Of a stretch of 64,000 bases of DNA, positions 1-11,385 are shown in pieces. Numbering within the stretch: position 1 is the first letter of the stretch; every line of letters begins with the position of its first letter. The position numbers were made by a program, and so were the translations under genes. Source of the DNA: Rhabditoides inermis (Eukaryota; Nematoda; Chromadorea; Rhabditida; Rhabditidae); contig CAWZYM010000126.1 of NCBI GenBank assembly GCA_963966185.1, positions 497,001 to 561,000 of the forward strand. The letters are read 5' to 3'. The notes beneath the pieces are model-generated. The model was given only the letters and a program-made list of their open reading frames with translations, was not told the origin of the DNA and searched no databases.

Positions 1-395
1 CCGGTGGGACACTAATCCCCTCACACACGACGCCTCTCGCGTCTATGTCTCCGCGATCCGCTCGCGACACAACCTCGGACCACTAAATCCGGTGGGACAC
101 TAATCCCCTCACACACGACGCCTCTCGCGTCTTGTCTCCGCGATCCGCTCGCGACACAACCTCGGACCACTAAATCCGGTGGGACACTAATCCCCTCACA
201 CACGACGCCTCTCGCGTCTTGTCTCCGCGATTCGCTCGCGACACAACCTCGGACCACTAAATCCGGTGGGACACTAATCTTCTCACACACGACGCCTCTC
301 GCGTCTTGTCTCCGCGATCCGCTCGCGACACAACCTCGGACCACTAAATCCGGTTGGACACTAATCCCCTCACACACGACGCCCTCGTATAATAT
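1..395. repeat. GC-rich 87-bp satellite, block 1
   Basis: Tandem monomers start at 1, 89, 176, 263 and 350 with CCGGTGGGACACTAAT (last copy CCGGTTGG). The period is 87 bp; the first copy is 88 because of one extra base in GTCTATGTC. It is much richer in GC than the neighbouring 82-bp satellite. The period is a multiple of three, so one minus-strand frame stays open for 129 codons across the block; this is a frame accident. Similar blocks lie at about 3995-4519 and 6147-6324. Confidence 0.93.
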
Positions 396-3300
396 ATCGT
401 CACTAGCCACTTGAGTGTTGTGGTGCAGGTTTTGTCAGTTTTCCTCATCATTGGTAGGGTCTGCGAATGTTTAATTTATTGTCACAAGCCACTGGAGTGT
501 TGTGGTGCAGGTTTTGTCAACTTTTCTCATCCTTGGTAGGGACTGCGAGTGTTTATTATACTGTCACAAGCCTTTTGAGTGTTGTAGTGTAGGTTTTGTC
601 AGTTTCCCTCATCCTTGGTAGGGTCTGCAAGTGTTTAATATATTGTCACAAGCCTCTTGAGTGTTGTAGTGCAAGTTTTGTCAATTTTCCTCATCCTTGG
701 TAGGGACTGGGAGTGTTTAGTATATTGTCACAAGCCTCTCGAGTGTTGTGGTGCAGGTTTTGCCAATTTTCCTCATCCTTGGTAGGGACTGCGGGTGTTT
801 AATATATTGTCACAAGCCTCTCGAGTGTTGTGGTGCAGGTTTTGCCAATTTTCCTCATCCTTGGTAGGGTCTGCGGGTGTTTAATTTATTGTCACAAGCT
901 TCTTGAGTGTTGTAGTGCAGGTTTTGTCAAATTTCCTCATCCTTGGTAGGGACTGGGAGTGTTTAATATATTGTCACAAGCCTTTTGAGTGTTGTAGTGC
1001 AAGTTTTGTCAATTTTCCTCATCCTTGGTAGGGACTGGGAGTGTTTAGTATATTGTCACAAGCCTCTCGAGTGTTGTGGTGCAGGTTTTGCCAATTTTCC
1101 TCATCCTTGGTAGGGACTGCGGGTGTATAATATATTGTCACTAGCCACTTGAGTGTTGTGGTGCAGGTTTTGTCAATTTTCCTCATCCTTGGTAGGGACT
1201 GCGAGTGTTTAATATACTGTCACAAGCCTTTTGAGTGTTGTGAAGCAGGTTTTGCCAATTTTCCTCATCCTTGGTAGGGACTGGGAGTGTTCAATTTATT
1301 GTCACAAGCGTTTTGAGTGTTGTGGTGCAAGTTTTGCCAGTTTTCCTCATCCTTGGTAGGGTCTGCGGGTGTTTAATATGTTGTCACAAGCCTCTTGAGT
1401 GTTGTAGTGCAGGTTTTGTCAATTTTCCTCATCCTTGGAAGGGACTGGGAGTGTTCAAATTATTGTCACAAGCGTTTTGAGTGTTGTGGTGCAGGTTTTG
1501 TCAATTTTCCTCATTCTTGGTAGGGACTGCGAGTGTTTTATTATATCGTCACAAGCCTCTTGAGTGTTGTAGTGCAGGTTTTGTCAATTTTCCTCATCCT
1601 TGGTAGGAACTGGGAATGTTTAATATATTGTCACAAGCCTTTCGAGTGTTGTAGTGCAGGTTTTGTCAATTTTCCTCATCCTTGGTAGGGACTGGGAGTG
1701 TTTAATATATTGTCACAAGCGTTTTGAATGTTGTGGTGCAGGTTTTGCCAATTTTCCTCATCCTTGGTAGGGACTGCTGCAGGTGTATAATATATAATAT
1801 ATCGTCACAAGCCACTTGAGTGTTGTGGTGCAGGTTTTGTCAATTTTCCTCATCCTTGGTAGGGACTGCGAGTGTTTTATTATATCGTCACAAGCCTCTT
1901 GAGTGTTGTAGTGCAGGTTTTGTCAATTTTCCTCATCCTTGGAAGGGACTGGGAGTGTTCAAATTATTGTCACAAGCGTTTTGAGTGTTGTGGTGCAGGT
2001 TTTGTCAATTTTCCTCATTCTTGGTAGGGACTGCGAGTGTTTTATTATATCGTCACAAGCCTCTTGAGTGTTGTAGTGCAGGTTTTGTCAATTTTCCTCA
2101 TCCTTGGTAGGAACTGGGAATGTTTAATATATTGTCACAAGCCTTTCGAGTGTTGTAGTGCAGGTTTTGTCAATTTTCCTCATCCTTGGTAGGGACTGGG
2201 AGTGTTTAATATATTGTCACAAGCGTTTTGAATGTTGTGGTGCAGGTTTTGCCAATTTTCCTCATCCTTGGTAGGGACTGCTGCAGGTGTATAATATATA
2301 ATATATCGTCACAAGCCACTTGAGTGTTGTGGTGCAGGTTTTGTCAATTTTCCTCATCCTTGGTAGGGACTGCGAGTGTTTTATTATATCGTCACAAGCC
2401 TCTTGAGTGTTGTAGTGCAGGTTTTGTCAATTTTCCTCATCCTTGGTAGGGACTGGGAGTGTTTAATATATTGTCACAAGCGTTTTGAGTGTTGTGGTGC
2501 AGGTTTTGCCAATTTTCCTCATCCTTGGTAGGGACTGCTGCAGGTGTATAATGTATAATATATCGTACCTTTTGAGTGTTGTGGTGCAGGTTTTGTCAGT
2601 TTTCCTCATCCTTGGTAGGGTCTGCGGGTGTTTAATGTAATGTCACAAGCCTCTTGAGAGTTGTAGTGCAGGTTTTGTCAATTTTCCTCATCCTTGGTAG
2701 GGACTGGGAGTGTTTCAATTATTGTCACAAGCGTTTTGAGTGTTGTGGTGCAGGTTTTGCCAATTTTCCTGATCCTTGGTAGGGACTGCGGGTGTATAAT
2801 ATATCGTCACAAACCACTTGAGTGTTGTGGTGCAGGTTTTGTCAATTTTCCTCATTCTTGGTAGGGACTGCGAGTGTTTTATTATATTGTCACAAACCTT
2901 TTGAGTGTTAAAGTGCAGGTTTTGTCAATTTTCCTCATCCTTGGTAGGGACTGGGAACGTTTAATATATTGTCACAAGCCTTTCGAGTGTTGTGGTGCAG
3001 GTTTTGTCAGTTTTCCTCATCCTTGGTAGGGTCTGCGGTAGTTTAGTATATTGTCACAAGCCTCTTGAGTGTTGTAGTGCAGGTTTTGTCAATTTTCCTC
3101 ATCCTTGGTAGGGACTGGGAGTGTTTAGTGTCAATTTTCCTCATCCTTGGTAGGGACTGGGAATGTTTAATACATTGTCACAAGCCTTTCGAGTGTTGTG
3201 GTGCAGGTTTTGTCAGTTTTCCTCATCCTTGGTAGGGTCTGCGGGTGTTCAATTTGTTGTCACAAGCGTTTTGAGTGTTGTAGTGTAGGTTTTGTCAATT

Positions 3301-3994
3301 GTCCTCATCGTTGGTAGGGACTGGGAGTGTTCAATTTTTTGTCACAAGCGTTTTGAGTGTTGTGGTGCAAGTTTTGCCAATTTTCCTCATCCTTGGCAGG
3401 GACTGCGGGTGTATAATATATTGTCACAAGCCACTTGAGTGTTGTGGTGCAGGTTTTGTCAATTTTCCTCATCCTTGGTAGGGTCTGCGGGTGTTTAATA
3501 TATTGTCACAAGCCTCTTGAGTGTTGAAGTGCAGGTTTTGTCAATTTTCCTCTTCCTTGGTAGGGACTGGGGCTGTTCAATTTATTGTCACAAGCCTTTT
3601 GAGTGTTGTGGTGCAAGTTTTGCCAATTTTCCTCATCCTTGGTAGAGACTGGGAGTGTTTAGTATATTGTCACAAGCCTCTCGAGTGTTGTGGTGCAGGT
3701 TTTGCCAATTTTCCTCATCCTTGGTAGGGACTGCGGGTGTATAATATATTGTCACTAGCCACTTGAGTGTTGTGGTGCAGGTTTTGTCAATTTTCCTCAT
3801 CCTTGGTAGGGACTGCGAGTGTTTAATATACTGTTACAATCCTTTTGAGTGTTGTAGTGCAAGTTTTGCCAATTTTCCTCATCCTTGGCAGGGACTGCGG
3901 GTGTATAATATATTGTCACAAGCCACTTGAGTGTTGTGGTGCAGGTTTTGTCAATTTTCCTCATCCTTGGTAGGGTCTGCGGGTGTTTAATATA
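396..3994 (+). repeat. 82-bp satellite array, block A
   Basis: About 44 tandem monomers of 82 bp, measured from one CCTCATCCTTGGTAGGGACT to the next. Each holds GTCACAAGCC, GAGTGTTGTGGTGCAGG and TTTTGTCAATTTTCC. Monomers vary at a few diagnostic sites (GGGACTGCGGG, GGGACTGGGAG, GGTCTGCGGG; TATAATATATCG versus TTTAATATATTG). A block of about 504 bp is repeated internally (about 1437 and 1941) and includes a slightly longer monomer with CTGCAGGTGTATAATATATA. No gene is supported. Confidence 0.95.
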
Positions 3995-4519
3995 TTTTTG
4001 CACACACGACGCCTCTCGCGTCTTGTCTCCGCGATCCGCTCGCGACACCTAATCCCCTCACACACGACGCCTCTCGCGTCTTGTCTCCGCGATCCGCTCG
4101 CGACACAACCTCGGACCACTAAATCCGGTGGGACACTAATCCCCTCACACACGACGCCTCTCGCGTCTATGTCTCCGCGATCCGCTCGCGACACAACCTC
4201 GGACCACTAAATCCGGTGGGACACTAATCCCCTCACACACGACGCCTCTCGCGTCTTGTCTCCGCGATCCGCTCGCGACACAACCTCGGACCACTAAATC
4301 CGGTGGGACACTAATCCCCTCACACACGACGCCTCTCGCGTCTTGTCTCCGCGATTCGCTCGCGACACAACCTCGGACCACTAAATCCGGTGGGACACTA
4401 ATCTTCTCACACACGACGCCTCTCGCGTCTTGTCTCCGCGATCCGCTCGCGACACAACCTCGGACCACTAAATCCGGTTGGACACTAATCCCCTCACACA
4501 CGACGCCCTCGTATAATAT
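3995..4519. repeat. GC-rich 87-bp satellite, block 2
   Basis: The 82-bp array ends in TAATATATTTTTG and switches to CACACACGACGCCTCTCGCG. The first 87-bp monomers are truncated (GCGACACCTAATCC at about 4043-4057). From 4125 the sequence repeats positions 1 onward at an offset of 4124. Confidence 0.92.
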
Positions 4520-5244
4520 ATCGTCACTAGCCACTTGAGTGTTGTGGTGCAGGTTTTGTCAGTTTTCCTCATCATTGGTAGGGTCTGCGAATGTTTAATT
4601 TATTGTCACAAGCCACTGGAGTGTTGTGGTGCAGGTTTTGTCAACTTTTCTCATCCTTGGTAGGGACTGCGAGTGTTTATTATACTGTCACAAGCCTTTT
4701 GAGTGTTGTAGTGTAGGTTTTGTCAGTTTCCCTCATCCTTGGTAGGGTCTGCAAGTGTTTAATATATTGTCACAAGCCTCTTGAGTGTTGTAGTGCAAGT
4801 TTTGTCAATTTTCCTCATCCTTGGTAGGGACTGGGAGTGTTTAGTATATTGTCACAAGCCTCTCGAGTGTTGTGGTGCAGGTTTTGCCAATTTTCCTCAT
4901 CCTTGGTAGGGACTGCGGGTGTTTAATATATTGTCACAAGCCTCTCGAGTGTTGTGGTGCAGGTTTTGCCAATTTTCCTCATCCTTGGTAGGGTCTGCGG
5001 GTGTTTAATTTATTGTCACAAGCTTCTTGAGTGTTGTAGTGCAGGTTTTGTCAAATTTCCTCATCCTTGGTAGGGACTGGGAGTGTTTAATATATTGTCA
5101 CAAGCCTTTTGAGTGTTGTAGTGCAAGTTTTGTCAATTTTCCTCATCCTTGGTAGGGACTGGGAGTGTTTAGTATATTGTCACAAGCCTCTCGAGTGTTG
5201 TGGTGCAGGTTTTGCCAATTTTCCTCATCCTTGGTAGGGACTGC
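4520..5244 (+). repeat. 82-bp satellite, direct copy of 396-1120
   Basis: Positions 4125-5244 repeat 1-1120 at a constant offset of 4124, including the irregular monomers after the 87-bp block. The copy stops inside a monomer at GGGACTGC (5244), where orientation flips. Confidence 0.93.
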
Positions 5245-6146
5245 AAAACCTGCACTACAACACTCAAGAGGCTTGTGACAACATATTAAACACCCGCAGA
5301 CCCTACCAAGGATGAGGAAAACTGGCAAAACTTGCACCACAACACTCAAAACGCTTGTGACAATAAATTGAACACTCCCAGTCCCTACCAAGGATGAGGA
5401 AAATTGGCAAAACCTGCTTCACAACACTCAAAAGGCTTGTGACAGTATATTAAACACTCGCAGTCCCTACCAAGGATGAGGAAAATTGACAAAACCTGCA
5501 CCACAACACTCAAGTGGCTAGTGACAATATATTATACACCCGCAGTCCCTACCAAGGATGAGGAAAATTGGCAAAACCTGCACCACAACACTCGAGAGGC
5601 TTGTGACAATATACTAAACACTCCCAGTCCCTACCAAGGATGAGGAAAATTGACAAAACTTGCACTACAACACTCAAAAGGCTTGTGACAATATATTAAA
5701 CACTCCCAGTCCCTACCAAGGATGAGGAAATTTGACAAAACCTGCACTACAACACTCAAGAAGCTTGTGACAATAAATTACACACCCGCAGACCCTACCA
5801 AGGATGAGGAAAATTGGCAAAACCTGCACCACAACACTCGAGAGGCTTGTGACAATATATTAAACACCCGCAGTCCCTACCAAGGATGAGGAAAATTGGC
5901 AAAACCTGCACCACAACACTCGAGAGGCTTGTGACAATATACTAAACACTCCCAGTCCCTACCAAGGATGAGGAAAATTGACAAAACTTGCACTACAACA
6001 CTCAAGAGGCTTGTGACAATATATTAAACACTTGCAGACCCTACCAAGGATGAGGGAAACTGACAAAACCTACACTACAACACTCAAAAGGCTTGTGACA
6101 GTATAATAAACACTCGCAGTCCCTACCAAGGATGAGAAAAGTTGAC
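5245..6146 (-). repeat. 82-bp satellite, inverted segment
   Basis: This is the only stretch in which the satellite reads in the opposite orientation (AGGATGAGGAAAATTG, CTTGTGACAATATA). It matches the reverse complement of about 516-1417 with very few substitutions (for example one in the monomer at about 5775). Its length of 902 bp is 11 monomers. Both ends are abrupt joins, at 5244/5245 and 6146/6147. Confidence 0.93.
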
Positions 6147-6324
6147 ACGTCTTGTCTCCGCGATTCGCTCGCGACACAACCTCGGACCACTAAATCCGGT
6201 GGGACACTAATCTTCTCACACACGACGCCTCTCGCGTCTTGTCTCCGCGATCCGCTCGCGACACAACCTCGGACCACTAAATCCGGTTGGACACTAATCC
6301 CCTCACACACGACGCCCTCGTATA
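6147..6324. repeat. GC-rich 87-bp satellite, block 3
   Basis: About two monomers, equal to positions 215-391 at an offset of 5933. The block starts inside a monomer at CGTCTTGTCTCC, directly after the inverted satellite. Confidence 0.92.
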
Positions 6325-8744
6325 ATATATCGTCACTAGCCACTTGAGTGTTGTGGTGCAGGTTTTGTCAGTTTTCCTCATCATTGGTAGGGTCTGCGAA
6401 TGTTTAATTTATTGTCACAAGCCACTGGAGTGTTGTGGTGCAGGTTTTGTCAACTTTTCTCATCCTTGGTAGGGACTGCGAGTGTTTATTATACTGTCAC
6501 AAGCCTTTTGAGTGTTGTAGTGTAGGTTTTGTCAGTTTCCCTCATCCTTGGTAGGGTCTGCAAGTGTTTAATATATTGTCACAAGCCTCTTGAGTGTTGT
6601 AGTGCAAGTTTTGTCAATTTTCCTCATCCTTGGTAGGGACTGGGAGTGTTTAGTATATTGTCACAAGCCTCTCGAGTGTTGTGGTGCAGGTTTTGCCAAT
6701 TTTCCTCATCCTTGGTAGGGACTGCGGGTGTTTAATATATTGTCACAAGCCTCTCGAGTGTTGTGGTGCAGGTTTTGCCAATTTTCCTCATCCTTGGTAG
6801 GGTCTGCGGGTGTTTAATTTATTGTCACAAGCTTCTTGAGTGTTGTAGTGCAGGTTTTATCAAATTTCCTCATCCTTGGTAGGGACTGGGAGTGTTTAAT
6901 ATATTGTCACAAGCCTTTTGAGTGTTGTAGTGCAAGTTTTGTCAATTTTCCTCATCCTTGGTAGGGACTGGGAGTGTTTAGTATATTGTCACAAGCCTCT
7001 CGAGTGTTGTGGTGCAGGTTTTGCCAATTTTCCTCATCCTTGGTAGGGACTGCGGGTGTATAATATATTGTCACTAGCCATTTGAGTGTTGTGGTGCAGG
7101 TTTTGTCAATTTTCCTCATCCTTGGTAGGGACTGCGAGTGTTTAATATACTGTCACAAGCCTTTTGAGTGTTGTGAAGCAGGTTTTGCCAATTTTCCTCA
7201 TCCTTGGTAGGGACTGGGAGTGTTCAATTTATTGTCACAAGCGTTTTGAGTGTTGTGGTGCAAGTTTTGCCAGTTTTCCTCATCCTTGGTAGGGTCTGCG
7301 GGTGTTTAATATGTTGTCACAAGCCTCTTGAGTGTTGTAGTGCAGGTTTTGTCAATTTTCCTCATCCTTGGAAGGGACTGGGAGTGTTCAAATTATTGTC
7401 ACAAGCGTTTTGAGTGTTGTGGTGCAGGTTTTGTCAATTTTCCTCATTCTTGGTAGGGACTGCGAGTGTTTTATTATATCGTCACAAGCCTCTTGAGTGT
7501 TGTAGTGCAGGTTTTGTCAATTTTCCTCATCCTTGGTAGGGACTGGGAGTGTTTAATATATTGTCACAAGCGTTTTGAATGTTGTGGTGCAGGTTTTGCC
7601 AATTTTCCTCATCCTTGGTAGGGACTGCTGCAGGTGTATAATATATAATATATCGTCACAAGCCACTTGAGTGTTGTGGTGCAGGTTTTGTCAATTTTCC
7701 TCATCCTTGGTAGGGACTGCGAGTGTTTTATTATATCGTCACAAGCCTCTTGAGTGTTGTAGTGCAGGTTTTGTCAATTTTCCTCATCCTTGGTAGGGAC
7801 TGGGAGTGTTTAATATATTGTCACAAGCGTTTTGAGTGTTGTGGTGCAGGTTTTGCCAATTTTCCTCATCCTTGGTAGGGACTGCTGCAGGTGTATAATA
7901 TATAATATATCGTACCTTTTGAGTGTTGTGGTGCAGGTTTTGTCAGTTTTCCTCATCCTTGGTAGGGTCTGCGGGTGTTTAATATAATGTCACAAGCCTC
8001 TTGAGAGTTGTAGTGCAGGTTTTGTCAATTTTCCTCATCCTTGGTAGGGACTGGGAGTGTTTTAATTATTGTCACAAGCGTTTTGAGTGTTGTGGTGCAG
8101 GTTTTGCCAATTTTCCTGATCCTTGGTAGGGACTGCGGGTGTATAATATATCGTCACAAGCCACTTGAGTGTTGTGGTGCAGGTTTTGTCAATTTTCCTC
8201 ATTCTTGGTAGGGACTGCGAGTGTTTTATTATATTGTCACAAACCTTTTGAGTGTTAAAGTGCAGGTTTTGTCAATTTTCCTCATCCTTGGTAGGGACTG
8301 GGAACGTTTAATATATTGTCACAAGCCTTTCGAGTGTTGTGGTGCAGGTTTTGTCAGTTTTCCTCATCCTTGGTAGGGTCTGCGGTAGTTTAGTATATTG
8401 TCACAAGCCTCTTGAGTGTTGTAGTGCAGGTTTTGTCAATTTTCCTCATCCTTGGTAGGGACTGGGAGTGTTTAGTGTCAATTTTCCTCATCCTTGGTAG
8501 GGACTGGGAATGTTCAATACATTGTCACAAGCCTTTCGAGTGTTGTGGTGCAGGTTTTGTCAGTTTTCCTCATCCTTGGTAGGGTCTGCGGGTGTTCAAT
8601 TTGTTGTCACAAGCGTTTTGAGTGTTGTAGTGTAGGTTTTGTCAATTGTCCTCATCGTTGGTAGGGACTGGGAGTGTTCAATTTTTTGTCACAAGCGTTT
8701 TGAGTGTTGTGGAGCAAGTTTTGCCAATTTTCCTCATCCTTGGC
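6325..8744 (+). repeat. 82-bp satellite, second direct copy
   Basis: Matches block A first at offset 5933 (1271 corresponds to 7204) and, after losing the internal duplicated block of A, at offset 5347 (3299 corresponds to 8646). Scattered substitutions (for example near 6849 and 7081) show it is not a perfect copy. It ends at CATCCTTGG and gives way to CCCCTCTCTCTC, the polypyrimidine tract of a gene intron. Confidence 0.93.
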
Positions 8745-8795
8745 CCCTCTCTCTCTCTCTCTCTTCTCCTCTCCCCCTCACTCTCTCCCTTGCAG

Positions 8796-9136
8796 AGACG
8801 CGTGACCGTCAGGTGGAGGCTATCGTGTCGGAGGTTCGCCGCCGCAGCCGCAGTCTCTCGCAGGGACGGCCCTGGCAGGTGTGTGGAGGAGAGAGAGAGA
8901 GAGAATGACTGTGGCAGGAGAAGAGGGCGCAGACGGTGAGCGCACGTGTCTCCATTCGCAATACAGTAGTCCACTGTACTATCTGTTACTGTACTTTGTT
9001 CCAGGCGGTGTCTCCTCGCAACGTGCAGGATGAGATGGAGCGTCTCCTGGGTGCGCGGAGGGAGAGCGGGGAGAGCGCGGACGGCAGCGAAGAGGCGACG
9101 CACACTCGGAACGGATATCACTCGATCAATCAGTAG
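8796..9136 (+). pseudogene. SLC2A-type sugar transporter, last two exons only (copy 1)
   Basis: Two exons can be read: 8796-8878 and 9005-9136, joined by a 126-nt GT-AG intron. They encode the cytoplasmic tail that follows the last membrane helix of a facilitative sugar transporter, beginning TRDRQVEAIVSEVRRRSR and ending GYHSINQ then TAG. They match the last two exons of copy 2 (15106-15188, 15338-15469) in exon lengths (83 and 132 nt), frame and most residues. Everything upstream is missing: a CT-rich tract (about 8745-8790) and the acceptor remain, and 82-bp satellite begins just before them. The tail exons look undamaged, but without the membrane domain no transporter can be made unless the gene has other exons beyond the satellite. 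I call it a truncated remnant. Confidence 0.8.
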
Positions 9137-9345
9137 ACACGCTGCACACTCACTCCTCCCCTGGTTCTAGCAGTCTTGCATCACGCTATACCAGACCATC
9201 AACCAATGGCCACACTGGACACTCACTCTTTCCCCTGGTTCTAGGAGTCCAGTACGCAATACGCGATTCCACACCTTCAACCAGTAGACATACGCACTGT
9301 CCTTTCCTTCCCCTATTTCTACCAGGATTCCTGTCACTCGGTCAG
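9130..9345 (+). repeat. 3'-UTR imperfect tandem repeats (copy 1)
   Basis: Downstream of the stop codon, an imperfect unit of roughly 75-80 bp occurs about three times. Landmarks are CAATCAGTAGACAC, CATCAACCAATGG and CTTCAACCAGTAGACAT, each followed by CACTCACTC-like and CCCCTGGTTCTA-like stretches. The unit overlaps the final codons and stop of the transporter. Candidate polyadenylation signals follow (AATAAG about 9455, AATAAA about 9510 and 9715). Confidence 0.7.
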
Positions 9346-9763
9346 TCATTCACGTTTTATGGTCCGAATCGGACTCGCCTTTCCCTTTTCACCACTGTGC
9401 CATTCACCACACATTTTCCAATTTTCTACTGTTTGTACATTTGCGATCTCTTTGTAATAAGGAATTTTCGATTTTATATAAAGGTTTTCTGCAAACTGTT
9501 TTTTTTTATTATTAATAAAAAAGTGTAAAAGGAAAAGGTAAACGTAACCCTCTGATTCCAGAGATTACTCGGAGGAAGTCGAAGGTACGGCATCGCTTGG
9601 GCAACGACCGAAGTGCCTGGAGGAAGTTGGGATCCACGGTACTTTGAGCTAATCGGATCGCGCTCAAGTAATCAAATGATTATGTTCATTGTTGTATTTC
9701 GCATCTGAATTCCAATAAAATTTTTGATCAAACCACCATCGTATCATATATCAAGTGATTACT
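9346..9763. other. Intergenic stretch, no gene seen
   Basis: AT-rich 3' flank of the transporter remnant. It contains possible polyadenylation signals near 9455, 9510 and 9715. It is partly shared with copy 2 (about 15690-15905), but about 9590-9760 has no counterpart there. No protein-like frame or RNA gene was recognised. Confidence 0.6.
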
Positions 9764-9875
9764 ATCTCACGATAGTTGCGTGTATATTGCTGAATTCAAC
9801 AGGACAATAAGGATCTATTCATTCTGAGTCGTACAGTCACATACTGAAATGGCATTCGCATGATTCTTATGTTTT
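9764..9875 (+). promoter_or_regulatory. Dispersed upstream module, occurrence 1
   Basis: Begins at CTATCTCACGATAGTTGCG (inverted arms CTATC/GATAG). It continues through GAATTCAACAGGACAATA and GTCGTACAGTCACATACTG to GGCATTCGCATGATTCTTATG. It lies just upstream of the C6-like gene (ATG at 9922). The same module precedes a different gene family at 11386 and 17129, and a 3' part of it precedes the second C6-like gene at about 16057. The regulatory role is inferred from position only. Confidence 0.55.
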
Positions 9876-9921
9876 CTTTTAAATGTTACTGTTTTGGTAC
9901 GGTATATTTCCATTCTTTCAG

Positions 9922-10438
9922 ATGTTACTCTCATCCCTACTAATGTACCTGGCTTCTGTGAATGAGTTCATTTGCCTAGGAGAGGGTGGGACAGAGGAAG
10001 AGTGTAAGCCTGCTACAGTATGCTGCGACAGGAACAATCTATTAGTAGGATTCAGCGATGCGGCATTCAAAATACCCGCACAAGTTTCATTCGCGGTGAG
10101 CGTAATACATGTATCAGTCACTATACTAAGTTCTAAGTGAGACTACATTCAGGATGATAATGATGCGGAAGGATGCGATGTGACAATTGTATGCAACGCC
10201 AACCCAGATTGGATCATAGTTTACGGCACATGGCTGGTGGTTGGTTCACACATAAATGAAAATGAGCATGAAAAAGCCACTCTTCTAGTTTAACCAAGAT
10301 ATCGACAGTCCAATCAACGTGTTTGGAGATACAGGTGTGATAAGTGTCTCGGCGACTGTTACATGTTCGAATGGGGAGTGGATGAAAGACGGCACAAGGG
10401 TCATGTATTTTGGATGCGAAGGCAACGGTTCTTCCTAA
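9922..10438 (+). CDS. Small secreted cysteine-rich protein, C6-domain-like (copy 1)
   Basis: Three exons give a 135-residue product: 9922-10095, 10153-10236 and 10289-10438 (TAA). The introns of 57 and 52 nt are GT-AG. The ATG follows TTCTTTCAG directly, a good cis- or spliced-leader acceptor. An N-terminal hydrophobic stretch (MLLSSLLMYLASV) reads as a signal peptide. The mature part has eight cysteines: two singles and a CC pair in exon 1, then GC-x5-C, VTCSNGEWM and FGCEG. The spacing GC..TIVC ... ATVTC..GEW ... C resembles the nematode C6 domain (extracellular, function unknown). The splice model explains stops that interrupt the unspliced frames, and the copy at 16145 keeps the same structure, with one 6-bp indel within exon 2 in frame and another confined to intron 2. 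The exact intron 2 donor (10237 or three bases later) is uncertain. Confidence 0.65.
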
Positions 10439-10569
10439 ATATACATTCACCACATGTCGATACCGTGATAAAGACTTGCATTGTGAATGACTAGATTTTT
10501 CAGTTTCGCATAAACTCATGAATGTATTTTATTTGAAAAAAACATTATATAAAAAAATCGAGTACATTG
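10439..10569. other. 3' flank of the C6-like gene
   Basis: Short AT-rich 3' flank shared with copy 2 up to CATGAATGTAT (about 10525 and 16737). The two copies diverge beyond this point because copy 1 carries the AAT microsatellite. No gene is seen. Confidence 0.5.
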
Positions 10570-10951
<382 letters not shown>

Positions 10952-11096
10952 TAAAAGTTTATTACCGTGTACATTTGGAGAAACAGTGCGAGAAAGCATA
11001 ATGAGCAATGGCATACGGTATGAAAAATGAACAAAGTAAAAATGATACAGACAGCATCGAATGTTGACTCCGTCTACGAATTTTCGAAGCTGGAAA

Positions 11097-11100
<4 letters not shown>

Positions 11101-11145
<45 letters not shown>
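11101..11145. repeat. (GTT)n microsatellite (copy 1)
   Basis: About 15 GTT units after GGAAACATT. The matching position in copy 2 (about 16795-16895) has about twice as many. On the minus strand it lies directly after the possible exon at 11146-11288 and would read as poly-Thr/Gln/Asn. Confidence 0.95.
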
Positions 11146-11146
<1 letters not shown>

Positions 11147-11288
11147 GCTCTGCATCTCTCCACGACTTGTCGTACTCTTGGAGCTCCGGCGCAACCACAT
11201 AGACGCAGCACACGTCGATGTTCTCATACAGGTAGGAGGACAAAGCGTGCACCCTGTTCTCCGCTTCTAGCACCTTTCCTCCATACAT
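11146..11288 (-). CDS. Possible minus-strand exon (copy 1)
   Basis: The minus strand reads a balanced peptide starting MYGGKVLEAENRVHALSS, then YLYENIDVCCVYVV and APELQEYDKSWRDAE, before running into the CAA repeat. Composition is protein-like, while the plus frames are arginine-rich and look non-coding. Copy 2 (16898-17033) keeps most residues but has ATA in place of the ATG and a TAG before its repeat. No splice sites were fixed and the family is not recognised. Confidence 0.25.
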
Positions 11289-11335
11289 GTTTTTATGTGT
11301 CTCGGCGGGGGTGGTTATACTTTTGAAATTTTCCT

Positions 11336-11385
11336 CTATTTCTCTCTCTCTTTCTCCCCCCCCCCTCTCTCTCTCTCTCCCTCAC
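11336..11385. repeat. CT-rich low-complexity tract
   Basis: Runs of CTCTCT and a C9-10 run between the possible minus-strand exon and the dispersed upstream module. Copy 2 has a similar tract at about 17084-17126. Confidence 0.85.

Noticed and set aside
21..4534. Two identical 129-codon minus-strand frames in the 87-bp blocks
   Set aside because: The period is a multiple of three, so any stop-free frame stays open. No start context, and the identity comes from the segmental copy at offset 4124.
1..8744. CRISPR array
   Set aside because: Repeats are contiguous satellite monomers with no unique spacers, and the genome is eukaryotic.
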